Shown one piece after another: positions 12,603 to 24,465 of a DNA stretch of 64,000 bases. A model generated the notes under the pieces. That model was not told where the DNA came from and did no database searches. It was given only the letters and a program-made list of their open reading frames with translations. The stretch is from Craterostigma plantagineum (taxonomy: Eukaryota > Streptophyta > Magnoliopsida > Lamiales > Linderniaceae), in assembly GCA_027422505.1 (NCBI GenBank), contig JAPQWV010000125.1:1240001-1304000 (forward strand). The letters run 5' to 3'. The position numbers and the translations under genes are program-made. The number at the start of each line of letters is the position of its first letter. The first letter of the stretch is position 1.

Positions 12603-13015
12603 AATTGAACTAGAAGTTGAAGAACTACTTTTTGGAGTTGTTTCACAAGCACAAGCTAGCTGTTGGAATCATCAATTGAGACTTGCAAGCTATGGTAGAA
12701 GACAGTTTAATAATGGGTATAAGCATATAGTTGCAAGTATAATTATCTTAATAGAAGTACAAAATAGGTTAGCATGTAACAAAAATAATTGGAATTCCTA
12801 CTTTTGTGATACTAAATAATTTTAAATATAAATCAACAGCTTCATACCCCGTAAAATATGGATCTTCGGTCAATTTTTTTTTTTTTAAATAGGTCGAAAT
12901 TCCTACTTTATCGTATTTTAGGTAATCGCACATGTCAATAAGAAATGGCAGATTTGGAATACGTTTGTTTAGGACTTCTCATCTAGGTTATTCACAAAAT
13001 TATCAGAGACCTAAA
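12603..13015 (+). repeat. Duplicated kinase 5' flank, copy B part 1
   Basis: Partner of 8778-9181, and the copy nearer to the kinase. It has indels and an expanded T run near 12880. Homology to copy A resumes at 13081-13195 after a diverged stretch. Confidence 0.8.
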
Positions 13016-13233
13016 CTTTCTCTTTTAAATGAAGTTAGGGAAGAACTATTCCTGTAATTATTTAATATAACCACTTCAAAATTGCAAATGATATTGAGAA
13101 AGTGCTGTGCAACGCGGAGTAATATATTTATCATCATGTGTTGTAGTAATCAATTTTCCTTATTGTCATTCCATAGACGGCATCATCACTCCCTTTAATA
13201 AAGGCGACATTAATTTCTGACTAAACATACTTA

Positions 13234-13793
13234 CCGCATTTCCAACGGGTATTTTATTTTTTGTGTAAACACAAAAATATGGTACGTTTGTCCAATATGA
13301 CTCTATATTAATATTGTGTTGATTATCAGAGAAACTCCAGTTATAGAGTACACACAATTTTAACACAAAAATATAGTTTTAGTTTCCATTTATTTATATT
13401 TATTTAATAAAATATATTTTATTATATTTAAAATATTTGGTATATTCTTATATTAATAAAAAAATTAAAAATAATATTGATTTTATTATTGGTATTACCC
13501 TTTTAATTTAATAATATTATACTAAAATAATATGCTAATTTTATAATTTATTTAATTTTTAAATATTAATAATTATAATATATATTGTTCAATTTTATAT
13601 AATAACGTTTAATAAGTCAATTATCATAGTAATATATATGAATTTGATTTTTAGTGTAAAAATAGAGTTAATTGGATGGAGTGAAAAAACTAATATAGAA
13701 AAGTTGGCTTTATGGGTTGGAATAAATCACTGTTGCAACTGTATTATGTTATATTATCTGTATTTTTATGTCGTGGGTTGAAGATGCTCTGAC
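13234..13793. mobile_element. Tourist/Harbinger-like MITE
   Basis: The AT-rich interior is flanked by imperfect inverted ends: left CCGCATTTCCAACGGGTA, right (reverse complement) GTCAGAGCATCTTCAACCCAC. A possible TTA target duplication lies at 13231-13233 and 13794-13796. It falls exactly where homology between the two kinase-flank copies is lost, which supports an insertion. No coding capacity is visible. Confidence 0.5.
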
Positions 13794-14225
13794 TTAGCAT
13801 ACAATGGCTTGTCCTCGTTTTGATTTCTGGGCCAAGTAGAACTATCATACTATCATATTAAGGATAAAACTGAAAGTCAAAAAGTAAACTCAATAATACT
13901 ATTATAATATATAAAACGCGAAAAGGTACAGTTTACATTACATATATTTATAACTCCGAATTTCTTTTTAATTTTGAGAGTAAGCAATCCACGCTTATTA
14001 AAAAATAAACATTTTTTTTTTAAATAGCAACTTTCCGTTTAAGCAGGGGATGCAGAAAACATTACCCCAACAAAACATCTATTTTTTCTACGGAAGTTTA
14101 ACTCTAAGTCAAAATTTTCACAAAACTGAATATATTTTAAGTTCAAAATATTACTATTCTTAGTTCATCACAAATCCTACGGCTCCACAATTCTTGCCGT
14201 GTTTCCTAAGCTAATCCGCTCAAAC
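13794..14225 (+). promoter_or_regulatory. Presumed kinase upstream promoter region
   Basis: AT-rich sequence without genes or clear repeats between the MITE and the kinase TATA box. Copy A has no counterpart of this segment. Confidence 0.4.
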
Positions 14226-14346
14226 TATAAATTCTATAGTAAGCGCCGCAAGAAACACATTCTTTCAAAATTCTGTCGACAGAAAGAAAGGAATAGAGAG
14301 AGACCTAAGAACATTGCCTGCGCGTAATCTTTCTGTTTCTCCCAAG
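14226..14346 (+). promoter_or_regulatory. Kinase TATA box and untranslated first exon
   Basis: TATAAAT at 14226-14232 precedes a likely leader exon. That exon ends in CCCAAG, followed at 14347 by GTAATTTCTG, a good splice donor. The leader intron would run to an acceptor shortly before 15105 (for example the AAATAG at about 15074), with the start codon in the next exon. Confidence 0.55.
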
Positions 14347-14564
14347 GTAATTTCTGTTGTTTTCACTCAGTTCAGATCATCATGTTTCTTTTTCCTTTTT
14401 AGAAATTTTGAGCTTTTGATAGCTTGGCGCAATGTATTCCCTTACTGACTTTGTCATTTCAATGCCTTTTCCAATCCAGGTTGGTCTGAATCCTCATTTC
14501 GAAATGATCAATCTATAACTAGAAACATGGAGCTAATTAGTCCCTCTTCAAATTCCTACCACGT

Positions 14565-15078
14565 TATCCCTACTCCTTGTCGGATGTTTTCTTGCATACT
14601 TTATTTCTAGGGCTTATCAGTTTCAAGATTCAAGGTTGGATATTTTTCCAATATGCGTTGTCTGATATTTAAGTCGCATGCATATATATAATGTATCGCC
14701 CCATTTCCTATCCTTGTGAAGGTTGTTTGACGGTGAGGTGATTCTCTCGTCTCAGTTTATGATCGTATTATCCTTTCATATTTGTGCGTCGAATTAATTA
14801 GAATCTGATTTGTATTGCTCCTCTTTGCTGGGCCCAAATTCAATAGCAGTTTCAGTTCTTCCTGGGATTTCTTACTTCTTCATTTGCTGTAAAAGTCTCT
14901 GAAAGCTTTTGCGTGCTATTCTGTTGTGCTTGGTGGATGGCTAGTTGATCAAGGATATGCATTCTTCATGAACTTATCGTATGTTTGATCGATGATTTCT
15001 TGAAGATTTGTAAATAACGCGGGCTACCCCTTTTTCGTTGCGATCAAGTTTTTAGGGTTTGATCCGAAGAAATAGAGT
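14565..15078 (+). repeat. Kinase leader-intron segment, copy B
   Basis: Partner of 12045-12505. It lies within the proposed leader intron and contains a roughly 60-bp stretch (around 14818-14880) absent from copy A. Confidence 0.75.
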
Positions 15079-15104
15079 ATACCGCTCGCTGTTGAACTAC
15101 CGTA

Positions 15105-17239
15105 ATGGAAAGGTGACAATGTCTGAAAATCTCTCCTTTTTTTTCGTCTGTTTGGAGGATGATTTTCTTCTTTTTTTTTTCGCATTCTAATTAAAGCATG
15201 GGATTCAATGCAGATACGAGAAAATCAACGAAGTTGGCAGTGGCGCATACGGAAATGTTTGGCGAGCTTTCGACTGGACGGCGCACGAAGTGGTAATGCA
15301 CTTTTATTTTTTTTCGCCTTTACGTGCGTCTCTTCTATTTGAGCTGTTTCAAAATTCTTTCTTGCTTTCCAAGGTTGCAATTAAAAAGCTCAAGCAAAAG
15401 TATGTCTCATGGGAAGAATGCCTGAATCTCAGAGAAGTGAAGGTAATAAAAATAAACGCTTAAAACCCTTCTTAACCAACGTTATCGAGGCAAAAAAAAT
15501 GACTCACTTTCTTGATCTCGTCGCAGTCGCTGAGGATAATGAACCATCAAAACATAGTGAAGCTCAAGAACATAGTTATGGAGAACAACACATTGTACTT
15601 TGTCTTTGAGTACATGGTAATTCCAATTCTCTCCCTTCCTTTCTTTGCTAAAATTTTTGCTAATCTTTTCTATACTTCTTTCTTTCTTTCTTTAAACGCA
15701 TGTTTCGGCGAAATTTCCAGGAATGCAATCTTCTTCAGCTTTTGAACGCCGCCGGGGGAAAACCCTTCTCAGAAGAAAAAGTAAGGCATTATTCCTTTCA
15801 GATACTCCAAGGCCTGGCCCACATGCACCGAAATGGATACTTCCACCGCGACCTCAAGCCCGGTGAGCGACCCGACCTGGCCCGGCCCGGCTGAATTTTC
15901 AGTATCCCTACTTTATTGTACCTTGAGCTCTTGACATTATTTTTATTTCTCATTCATCATGGCAGAGAATTTGTTGGCGTCCGGCGAAATATTGAAGATC
16001 GCTGATCTCGGATCCGCCCGGGAGATCAATTCACGATCGCCGTACACCGATTACGTCACGACTCGCTGGTCGGTGGGCCCCACTTTAAAAAAAAATAATT
16101 TTCTGCTTTATCTTCATCGTCGTGGAATATTTACATATGTTAGGAAAATTCGATTATGATCGTCTTTTTTTTCAGGTACAGAGCGCCCGAGATTCTGCTT
16201 CAGGCGCGATCATACGGCCCTGCCACTGGTAAGCGCTTACTCGCCTTTTTTGCTTCTTTATTACGAGGGAGATGTAACAATAACTGAATCTTTGCGCTTT
16301 CGCAGACATGTGGGCGATGGGCGTAATAATGGCTGAAATGTTCAACCTTAGTCCTCTCTTCCCCGGCGAAAGGTACTTCTTTCATCTGTTTTTTTTTTTT
16401 CAATTTTATAGTACGTTGCTATTCGTATTATACGCCACTTGTTCGTATTATACAGTTCGGGGGATCAGATATACAAGATATGCTGCGCATTGGGGACGCC
16501 TACTGAGTTTTCATGGCACGTCGGCCTCGAGCTTGCTAAGGCTGTGAACTACAGTTTCCCCCTAGTGAGTTATTTGTTCTTCGATAGGGATATATTATTA
16601 TTAACTTTTTGCGCTGTTATTAGGGTTTATTTCTTTAGTACTTATCTCTGATATGGCACATTTTGCAGGCCGAGGGAATTTGTTTTTGTAGGCTGATTCC
16701 CGGCGCTAGCGAAGAGGCGATCAATCTAATCGAGGTATGTAATAATAACAAACGAAACCTATGGATTCTCATAAACACTTTGAAATTTGATTCTTTCATA
16801 CGGTTCTTGAAAATGCAGACATTGTGCTCATGGGATCCATACAAAAGGCCGACTGCTGAGGAAGCCCTTCAACATCCTTTCTTCAAGGTAATTTGATGGC
16901 CGAATAGGTTAAAGATTGTATATTTTTTGCCCATTCTTTGCTATGATATGAATCTCAGCCATGGCGTTTTTTCTCGCTTCTTCAAGGCTGAATATAAGAG
17001 CGGAAACTACGCAATGCAGCAATCACAGTATCTACCGAGTCTCCAACGTGAGTATATGTATAAAGTCTTTCGATCATTGAACTTAATACACATGGATATT
17101 TTTATGACTTGTCTATTGTCCGTACGTACACACAGTTGTTTTCGCGAGAAGAAGGCAGCAGCATCATCATCGAGTTGCAGAAGTTTCTCAGAAGGCTGCT
17201 CATAATTCACGTCGAGATTTAATATTGCGCCATCGATAG
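15105..17239 (+). CDS. MAK/RCK-type protein kinase (CDKF-4-like)
   Basis: A Ser/Thr kinase of the plant MAK/ICK/MHK family. Coding exons with GT..AG borders: 15105-15112, 15214-15292, 15374-15442, 15527-15616, 15721-15862, 15966-16068, 16176-16228, 16306-16372, 16456-16564, 16669-16734, 16819-16887, 16987-17047, 17136-17239. They sum to 1020 nt, 339 aa. Visible motifs: glycine loop [12 protein letters not shown] lysine 33, HRDLKPEN with D126, DLG in place of DFG at 143-145, the MAK-type TDY loop (157-159) before TTRWYRAPE, and PFFK at the domain end. The start is chosen because ATGGAAAG plus exon 2 gives MERYEK, the usual family start. The tail after the kinase domain is only about 50 aa, shorter than in typical plant homologues, and unlike them. 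The DFG change and short tail suggest a diverged paralogue. Expression is untested. Confidence 0.85.
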
Positions 17240-17430
17240 ATTTCAAATGAATCGTTGTTTGTGGTTTTCTTTTTTTATCGTATTTTGTTTCTTCCCTAGG
17301 TCGTTGAGATGTGAAGTACGAACTATGTACGACATTTTTTTCATATTAATGAAATAAAATTTTTTTTCCCAGCAGGGTTTTGAAGGTGGTCCCGTACAAA
17401 ATGGATGTAAAACACTAAATACTAAACTGA

Positions 17431-18178
17431 TGTTGGACAGAATGTTAGGCTAACACTCAATCTTACTTTTAACACGCACAGCGGAATGATAAGTACTTAG
17501 TGGTAAAACGAAATGGACACGAGCAGTAATTTAATGCAGCAAGTCAAATAACTTGCTGCGCACCTCAAGAGGCAAAAATCCACTATAAAGATGGATTACA
17601 AATTATCAACAAAGATAGTCAAAAACTAAGTCTAGCACAACCTACGAATCAAAAACGATTCAGCAAACTAAAGGATCTCTCGACCTTAAAAGCTAGACTA
17701 AACAGACAACTCTCTTAAAAGAAGGAACTCGCTCAAATGCTCTGCTTTTCGCTCGTTATAAAAATCCGTATCTCAAACGGTTAAGTGAAGTCCCTTTTAT
17801 ATGTCTTCGACTTTGGAGCGACTTTACTAAACGACTTGGCGACCATCCACAACGTCGACTAACGTCCACTAAGTGATTTTGGACAGTTAGTGACCGTTGG
17901 TCAGCTCCAAGCACTCGGTCTTCACTTGCTCTCCAAGCTCCCTATTTTTAGCATGCTTCGCTCCTATTTTCGCTCTAGCTCATCTACACTTCTTCCACGC
18001 GGTTTGATCCGTTCCATCCCTTGAATAAGTCCTGCACAATACTAGAAAAATGACACGTCATTAATTAAATTAGTTTTGGGCATGAAAGATAAAACTGAGA
18101 AAGGGAACATTCTCGGCCAACAACTGTTGACTAGAATGTTACCCCAACATTGCCAATGCTGAATACTCAACATTAACA
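17431..18178 (-). repeat. 3' LTR of the SIRE-like element
   Basis: On the plus strand it reads TGTTGGACAG...CATTAACA, so the sense ends are TG..CA. The boundary is set by the adjacent polypurine tract. Motif copies lie at both ends (17441-17457 and 18135-18151). The LTR carries no ORF. Confidence 0.75.
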
Positions 18179-18520
18179 ATCTCCCTCTTTTTATCTTTCT
18201 TCCCAAAACCAATGCAGAAGTCATCCTTAGCAATACTCCCCCTGAAGGCACCGTCAACTTAACCACAAAAATAAAAATGGTTAGAAATAGACTAAAAACA
18301 GAATAGTAATAAAAGCTATTCAAAGTACTACTAATTAGTACAAGCCATAAGGGTTCCTGAAAAATCTGCAAAAAATACACGACATGGTCCAAAAGAAACA
18401 ACCGCACAGAATAAAAAGATAGCCATGCACATAAAGACTAAAACGCGCATGCACAAAAAACAATCGAAAAGTCTAAGTGTTTAGACTATCGATCGACTCC
18501 TCCGCTTCTTTTGCTCTAGC

Positions 18521-20389
18521 TTAAGCTCCTTCCCCTTCTTGATTATCAGCCTGGACATTTTCTTCCTCACGAGCTCCCTCTGAATCTTCTGCCCTGACTT
18601 CACCTTGTCCGCTTGGCTCTGCCCTAGCACCTTCTGCCTCTCCCCCTTTTTGGGAAGAAAGCATCTCCTTCAAGGTAGCAATCTGCGACGTTACGAGCGC
18701 GACCGTTTCTTCTACAGTCCTTATCTGTTGTTGTAGGCTGGCCTGAGAGGTGGATGTTGACGCAACATGTTGCTCAACATTCTGAGTTGGGGCTTTCCAC
18801 GGCAGATCGACGATCTTATTCGGCCCTGCTAGGTGCATGTACGAAACTGGGTATGTCACCTTCATCGACACCACCACATCTCTTCGAGTCGGCTTAAAAC
18901 CTCCCCGCACCAACATTCCAAAGATCAGCGAGGGAAATGGCAGAATCCCCGGCGATATCTTTTCAGCTTCCTTGGCCAATTGGTCTAGCACTAACTCACC
19001 CAGATTTATGGGTAGATCTCTCCCAAGTGCGTAGAGTATATGAGCCATACTCTCCGGCACTCGGGTCTCATTGCAGTAGGCCACCAATTGTAAATGCCGA
19101 TTTTCATCCCACTCCCGAATTCTACCCCCAGTCAAAAAGGACACCACATCATCATTATCGTACTCTTCGTTCATATCAACACTAGGTGTCCCCGAGAACT
19201 CGTTAATAGCCCCAGCCGAAAATTCATACAACTTCCCCCTCAAGAAAAGTTCCCCATATCTCCTAGAACTAGGATCATTAATTCTCGGGGAAAGGTTAGA
19301 ATATACCTCCCGGACTACTGTGTCGCAGTGAGTCCCAAACCTCGTCACTGTTTTGTCAAAGCTTCTCGACTCCAAGAACTCCATGATGCCATATCGGCGG
19401 AAACTTCCTTCGTCAGCCGTTATCTCTACTCGCTACACCCTCTGGTTGAAATGAGGCCAAAGCTCTTCATTGAGTGGGGCGTAGAACTTCCCCCTTGGCA
19501 GAGGTGTTTCCCAGTCCGACTCAGATGTTGAGTCAACATCTGCCTCAACATCCTCACTGTCGCTGGGAACTTGCGACTGGTCGTGGCTGCTGGCTGCTTG
19601 CTGCGAGGACTCAGATGGTCGAGCTTTCTTGGATGATCTGTCCTCAGCGCCTATTGGCCTCTTGCCTGCTTTCTTTTGCAGTTTGGCCCTCCACATAGCC
19701 AGGGTCTCTGCAGCTCCAAATTCGTCCTCGTCTTCGCTCTCAGATGAAGGTGAACCTGAAATGTTAGAAGATGTACCTCCCCCTGGGCTCATCACCTCTG
19801 TGTCCAGTCGATCATATGTAGTGCAGTCAATGATTTCATCAGTGGACGCCTTTTTTGGTGATGAGGGCGAAGCATGAGCCTGTTCTTGAGTGGGACTTTG
19901 AGTAGGCATCTCCTTTGATGATTCTGCCTCTCGGTCTCAGATGGAGCTTGAGAGAGTAATCGGCTTATCTGCCGTCGATTTCAGCCCTTTAGAGACTCGA
20001 GCTTGCTTTAGACGGTTGGTTTGGTGCGTTTTAGGAGCAACACTGGGAGGTTGAGGCTTCGATGAGGAGCTTGAGAGAGTAATCGGCTTATTCTTTGATT
20101 GTTTGGCAGTCTTTTTGGGCGCCAGAATTTGGCTTGACGAGCCGGGAACAGGCGCCGGTGAGCTTTGAGGCGGCGGCGGAGGGTTTGAAGATGGAGCTGG
20201 TAAATTTATTGCGCCTCCAACCACACTCGTCTGGACCGACCGTCTTTGAGAAAGCAGAGCGCTGAGCGGGACATTGGCGAAGTCGAAGATCAGCGGCGGA
20301 ATCATCTAAATATGTGCGACATCGTGCACAGTTTCGCTCAATGTTGGGCTAACATCATGTGCTTCTTCACGATTTGGTGAGTTTGCCAT
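18521..20389 (-). pseudogene. Extra post-pol ORF (env-like position, plant transposon-protein domain)
   Basis: A long coding region after pol in the same sense. It probably starts at the ATG at 20389 (MANSPNREEAHDV), is interrupted by a stop at about 20306, and continues in segments 20305-19937, 19909-19433 and 19384-18521. The N-terminal half is Pro/Ser/Lys-rich and acidic, including a run of prolines and SESED-type patches. The C-terminal half has FYSNL-type and 'INEFSGTP' patterns like the putative plant transposon protein domain found in many plant LTR elements, then a predicted coiled-coil (RTVEETVALVTSQIATLKEM) and a Gly/Glu-rich end. No signal peptide or membrane segment is evident, so a true envelope role is not supported. 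Stops and frame changes suggest it is decayed. Confidence 0.7.
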
Positions 20390-20399
20390 TTCAGAAAAA

Positions 20400-21583
20400 G
20401 AAATCGAGCAATAAAAAACCAAAGAATTCGTGATTTAGCACAGAGAGACACGGAGAAGTTTAAGAGAGATGAAGTTGATTTCTAATTCTAGGGTTTGTGA
20501 ATGGTAAAGTTCATCAATCAAATCACTTCATATACACATGAGTTAACGGTTACAAATATCACACACTACTCACGAAAAAATAGCTAATAGTGGAGTAAAT
20601 GGGACTGAGAAAATAACCGAGGCACATATGAGATTTTGTAAGCATATATACTGACAATTTCACAAACTACCTAATAAAATCCGATAGCTAAAGACAGTAT
20701 ATTAAACATGTGAGTACATAGAAGCAAAGTCGAGTCTAAGTCATGATATTTCAAAACATGAAGCTAAAACTAGTAAATTGACTCATTCTTCATGCGAGCA
20801 CATACGAGCAGTTCGAAGACTTAATCATGCGAGTATATAGGAGCAGTTCAGGCCACGTTTCTACCAAAAAGACAACTAAGTCAACAGTCAAGATAGAATC
20901 AAGAAATACTAACCGTTTGAGCGACGTTGATGACGACTTGAGACAAATGTAACAAGTTGTTCTTTGAGTTTTCTAATGCAATTCTGAGAGATTTCTAAAC
21001 ATAGACACAAACGACTGACAAAAAACAGTATTAAAAACAGACACAAATAAAGACGAAAGCACAGAATATAGCAATATCAAACTGACAGTCACACATGTTG
21101 CCATAACATTTGACTCAACATTCTAACTCCGTAATCCTAGACTTTTCTGCTTAATCCTTCTCAAAATCAGTTCCCTTTATTTCTACCCTATCACCTCACA
21201 TATCCAACAGAATTTATGCACTGCCCTTATACCCTCAGCCTCAAGGTTCGGCTTTTTGTCGCATAGTATACATCGTCACCGCGAATGCCGTGTACCTAAG
21301 GAATCTTATTACCAAATACCTATATCTAGCCGAGAGTTTATGAGCATGCTAATCACAAAAAGGATTGGTTTTTAGTCGCAAAGAGTACATCGTCACAGCG
21401 AATGCCGTGTACCTAGGGACGTATTACCAAGAGCCTATACAAGAGGGATCGGGTTCATTTAGGGGCCAACCAAGAAGAATCAAGTCATTTCACAGGAAAA
21501 CAGAACAGAATATCAAACCAAATATTAAAGCTGCAACTATCAAACTCGACATATGCTATGTTGATCCATATGTTGGACCAACA
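20400..21583 (-). other. Internal spacer of the SIRE-like element
   Basis: A non-coding 1.2-kb stretch between RNase H and the extra ORF. It holds a degenerate direct repeat of about 117-bp period (21250-21305 and 21367-21420, sharing ACATCGTCAC and GCGAATGCCGTGTACCTA). Short CATGCGAG/ACGAGCAGTT words recur at 20795-20860. Motif copies lie at 21093-21123 and 21558-21598. Confidence 0.6.
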
Positions 21584-24465
21584 TTAGACTAACATGTGCA
21601 AACCTATGGATTTCTTCAGGTCCGAGAACCTTTTAGAATCCAATGCCTTCGTAAAAATGTCTGCTAACTGATTCTTAGTGTCTATATGCTCGATGCGTAC
21701 TAACTCTTTTTCAACCATATCTCTCAGAAAATGATGCCTAATATCTATATGCTTTGTACGAGAATGCTGGATGGGATTCCTAGATATGTTAATAGCACTA
21801 AGGTTATCACAATACATAAGCACAGATTCGCACTCTAACCCATAGTCACATAACATGCTATTCAACCACAATAATTGCGTGCAACAACTACCTGCCGCAA
21901 CATATTCCGACTCAGCAGTAGATAAAGACACACAGTTTTGTTTCTTACTGTACCATGCAACCAAGTTATTACCAGGAAGAAACAGCCGCCACTTGTACTC
22001 TTGCGATCCTCGTCACCGGCCCAGTCAGCATCGCTATAGCCTACAAGACTCAAATTAGTATCTTAGGAGAACCATAGTCCTAGACTACTCGATCCCCTCA
22101 CATAACGAAGTATTCGCTTAACAGCATTAAGATGTGTCACTTTAGGTTCAGACTGATATCTAGCACATACGCAAACACTATACATTATATCAGGTCTACT
22201 CGCAGATAAGTACAATAAGCTGCCAATCATAGAACGGTACAATGTTGGGTCAACATTCTGCCCAACATCGTCTTTACTTACCTTTTGCGTAGAACCCATG
22301 GGAGTTTTCATTACCTTTGCCGTGTCCAGTCCAAACTTCTTGACTGTGTTCTTTGCGTACTTCTCTTGGGACATAAAGATCCCATCGTTACTTTGCTTAA
22401 TCTGCAAACCTAGAAAATATGTTAGTTCGCCTATCATCGACATCTCAAACGTAATGTTCATTGCCTGCACAAACTGATCTAATAAACCTTGTGAGCTCGA
22501 GCCAAAAACAATGTCATCAACATATACTTGAGCAATCAAAATGTTGGAACCGACCCTTTTAACAAAAAGAGTACGATCCGCCTCACCTCGAGTGAAACCG
22601 AACTCAAGTAAAAATGTTGCTAACCTTGCATACCAAGCTCGAGGCGCTTGCTTCAACCCATACAACGCTTTCTGCAGCTTAAAAATATGGTTAGGATAAT
22701 GGGGATATTCGAACCCTTTCGGCTGTTCGACAAGATTTCTTTGTCAATATACCCATTCAAAAAAGCACCCTTAACATCCATTTGGTGTAATGTAATGTTA
22801 AGCCAGCATGCAATAGCTAACAAAAGCCTAATCGATTCTAACCTAGCAAACGTCTCATCAAAGTCTATTCCTTCTACTTGCGTATAACCCTGAGCTACTA
22901 GACGAGCCTTGTTTCTAACAACCCTACCAAGTTCATCAGATTTATTCTTAAATATCCACTTAGTGCCTATGACATTAGTGTCTTTCGACCGTGGAACTAA
23001 AGACCACACTTGGTTTTTCTCGAACTGCAAGAGTTCCTCTTGCATCGCATTTATCCAACAATTATCCTTGAGAGCTTCAAGGACATTCTTGGGTTCTATC
23101 TCAGAAAGAAAGCAGTTAAATCGTACCTCAGCGTATAGCGAGTTCATACATGCGTTCTTACCATAGACTTACAGTCTTTGCGTGGCTTGTCTCTGGTCTT
23201 CCTTCCTTCGTTCACATCTCCAATTATAAGATCAGTGGGATGATCTTTCTGAATCTTAGCTGGCGGATCACGTTGCACTTCGCTGGGACCAGCTTCTTCG
23301 TTCCTTCTGGCTCAGATGTTGAGTCCAATGTTGGCTCAACATTGTCATCCGCAGGCTCCTCTGATTCGTTATCCGCTTGTATAACATCTGCAATATCAAC
23401 TTGAGGAGGCATGTTGCTAAGATCAGTAGCATCATCAAACACAACGTTCACTGATTCTTGAACAGATTTCAAACGCAAGTTATAAACACGATAGGCACGA
23501 CTGTTAGACGAGTATCCTAGGAAGATGCATTTATCACTTTTCAAATCAAACTTGGTCAAATATCACGATCATTTAGCATGTAGCAAAAACATCCAAAGAC
23601 ATGAAAGTATTTAACCGTAGGCTTCTTACCATTCAACAATTCATACGAAGTTTTCTTTGTACCATGCCTAAAGAACACACGATTCAAAATATGACATGCG
23701 GTATGCAACGCTTCAGCCCAAAAACGCTTAGACACGTTTTTAGAAGTAACATAACACGTGCCATCTTGTAACGTCCTATTCTTCCTTTCGGCAACCCCAT
23801 TTTGTTGGGGCGTCTTAGGAGATGAATACTCATGCACAATGCCTTTCTTATCACAGAATTCATCAAAGAACTTTCTCAAACTCTCTACCATGGTCAGACC
23901 TAATTCGAAAGATAGATGCACTGAAATTGTTTCGAATCATGGCACAAAATTTTTTGAAGAAATCAACCGATTCTGATTTTTCCCTTAGAAAGAAAATTCA
24001 TGCATATCTTGAAAAATCATCCACGAGCACATAAGCATATTTCCTACCTCCTATGCTATCAACTTTCATAGGACCCATCAAATCCATGTGAATTAACTGA
24101 AAACAGTGAGCAGTTTTAAAATGTTGGGCAGCTTGTTGGTCAACATTGTGACTAACATGTGTTTGCTTACCCTTCAAACACGACTCACAAACAACCTTAC
24201 CAAACTCCTTAAGTTTTGGAATGCCTCTGATTGCATCATGTTTGATAAGTTGTTCCAGTGTTCTATAGTTGACGTGGCCTAATTTAAAATGCCACAGCAC
24301 AACATCGTCCTCGCTTCTGAAAGTTGGCACACGTCCTTCACACCAGGTTTGTCGCCAACCAGATAGCAATTGTCACTAGATCTTTTACCTGCCATCACAA
24401 GAACAGAATTTCGGTTAAAAACTTCACAACACTCCTTATTAAACCTTAAGTTTTACATAATATAT
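21584..24465 (-). pseudogene. Ty1-copia pol of the SIRE-like element
   Basis: In sense order: the gag/protease end (CEVFNRNSVLVMAGKRSSDNC, readable in parts); a frameshift at about 24360; LWHFKLGHVNYRTLEQL; integrase start QLIHMDLMGPM; TPQQNGVAERKNRT; a connecting region with CIFLGYSSNSRAYRVYN; RT with KARLVAQGYTQVEGIDF, DVKGAFLNG and catalytic YVDDIVFG; YFLGLQI and SMIGSLLYLSASRPDI; then RNase H with GYSDADWAGDEDRKSTSGG and LSTAESEYVAAGSC. Several frameshifts separate the pieces, so no full polyprotein can be made. Each catalytic block is otherwise well preserved, indicating moderate age. Confidence 0.88.

Larger units (their letters stand above)
17431..24465 (-). mobile_element. 5'-truncated Ty1-copia element (SIRE/Maximus-like) with extra ORF
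   Basis: In element sense (right to left): the gag-protease junction remnant at about 24465-24360, gag-pre-integrase, integrase, RT, RNase H, a 1.2-kb spacer, a long extra ORF, a polypurine tract (AAAAAGAGGGAGA, about 18180-18192) and a 748-bp 3' LTR. A second LTR, gag and the protease active site are missing, so the element is 5'-truncated and no target duplication can be read. A copia pol followed by a long spacer and extra ORF is the layout of SIRE/Maximus-lineage elements. An ATGTTG/CAACAT motif recurs along the whole element. Confidence 0.85.

Noticed and set aside
18521..20389. True envelope glycoprotein
   Set aside because: Position is env-like but no signal peptide, membrane anchor or cysteine pattern is visible.
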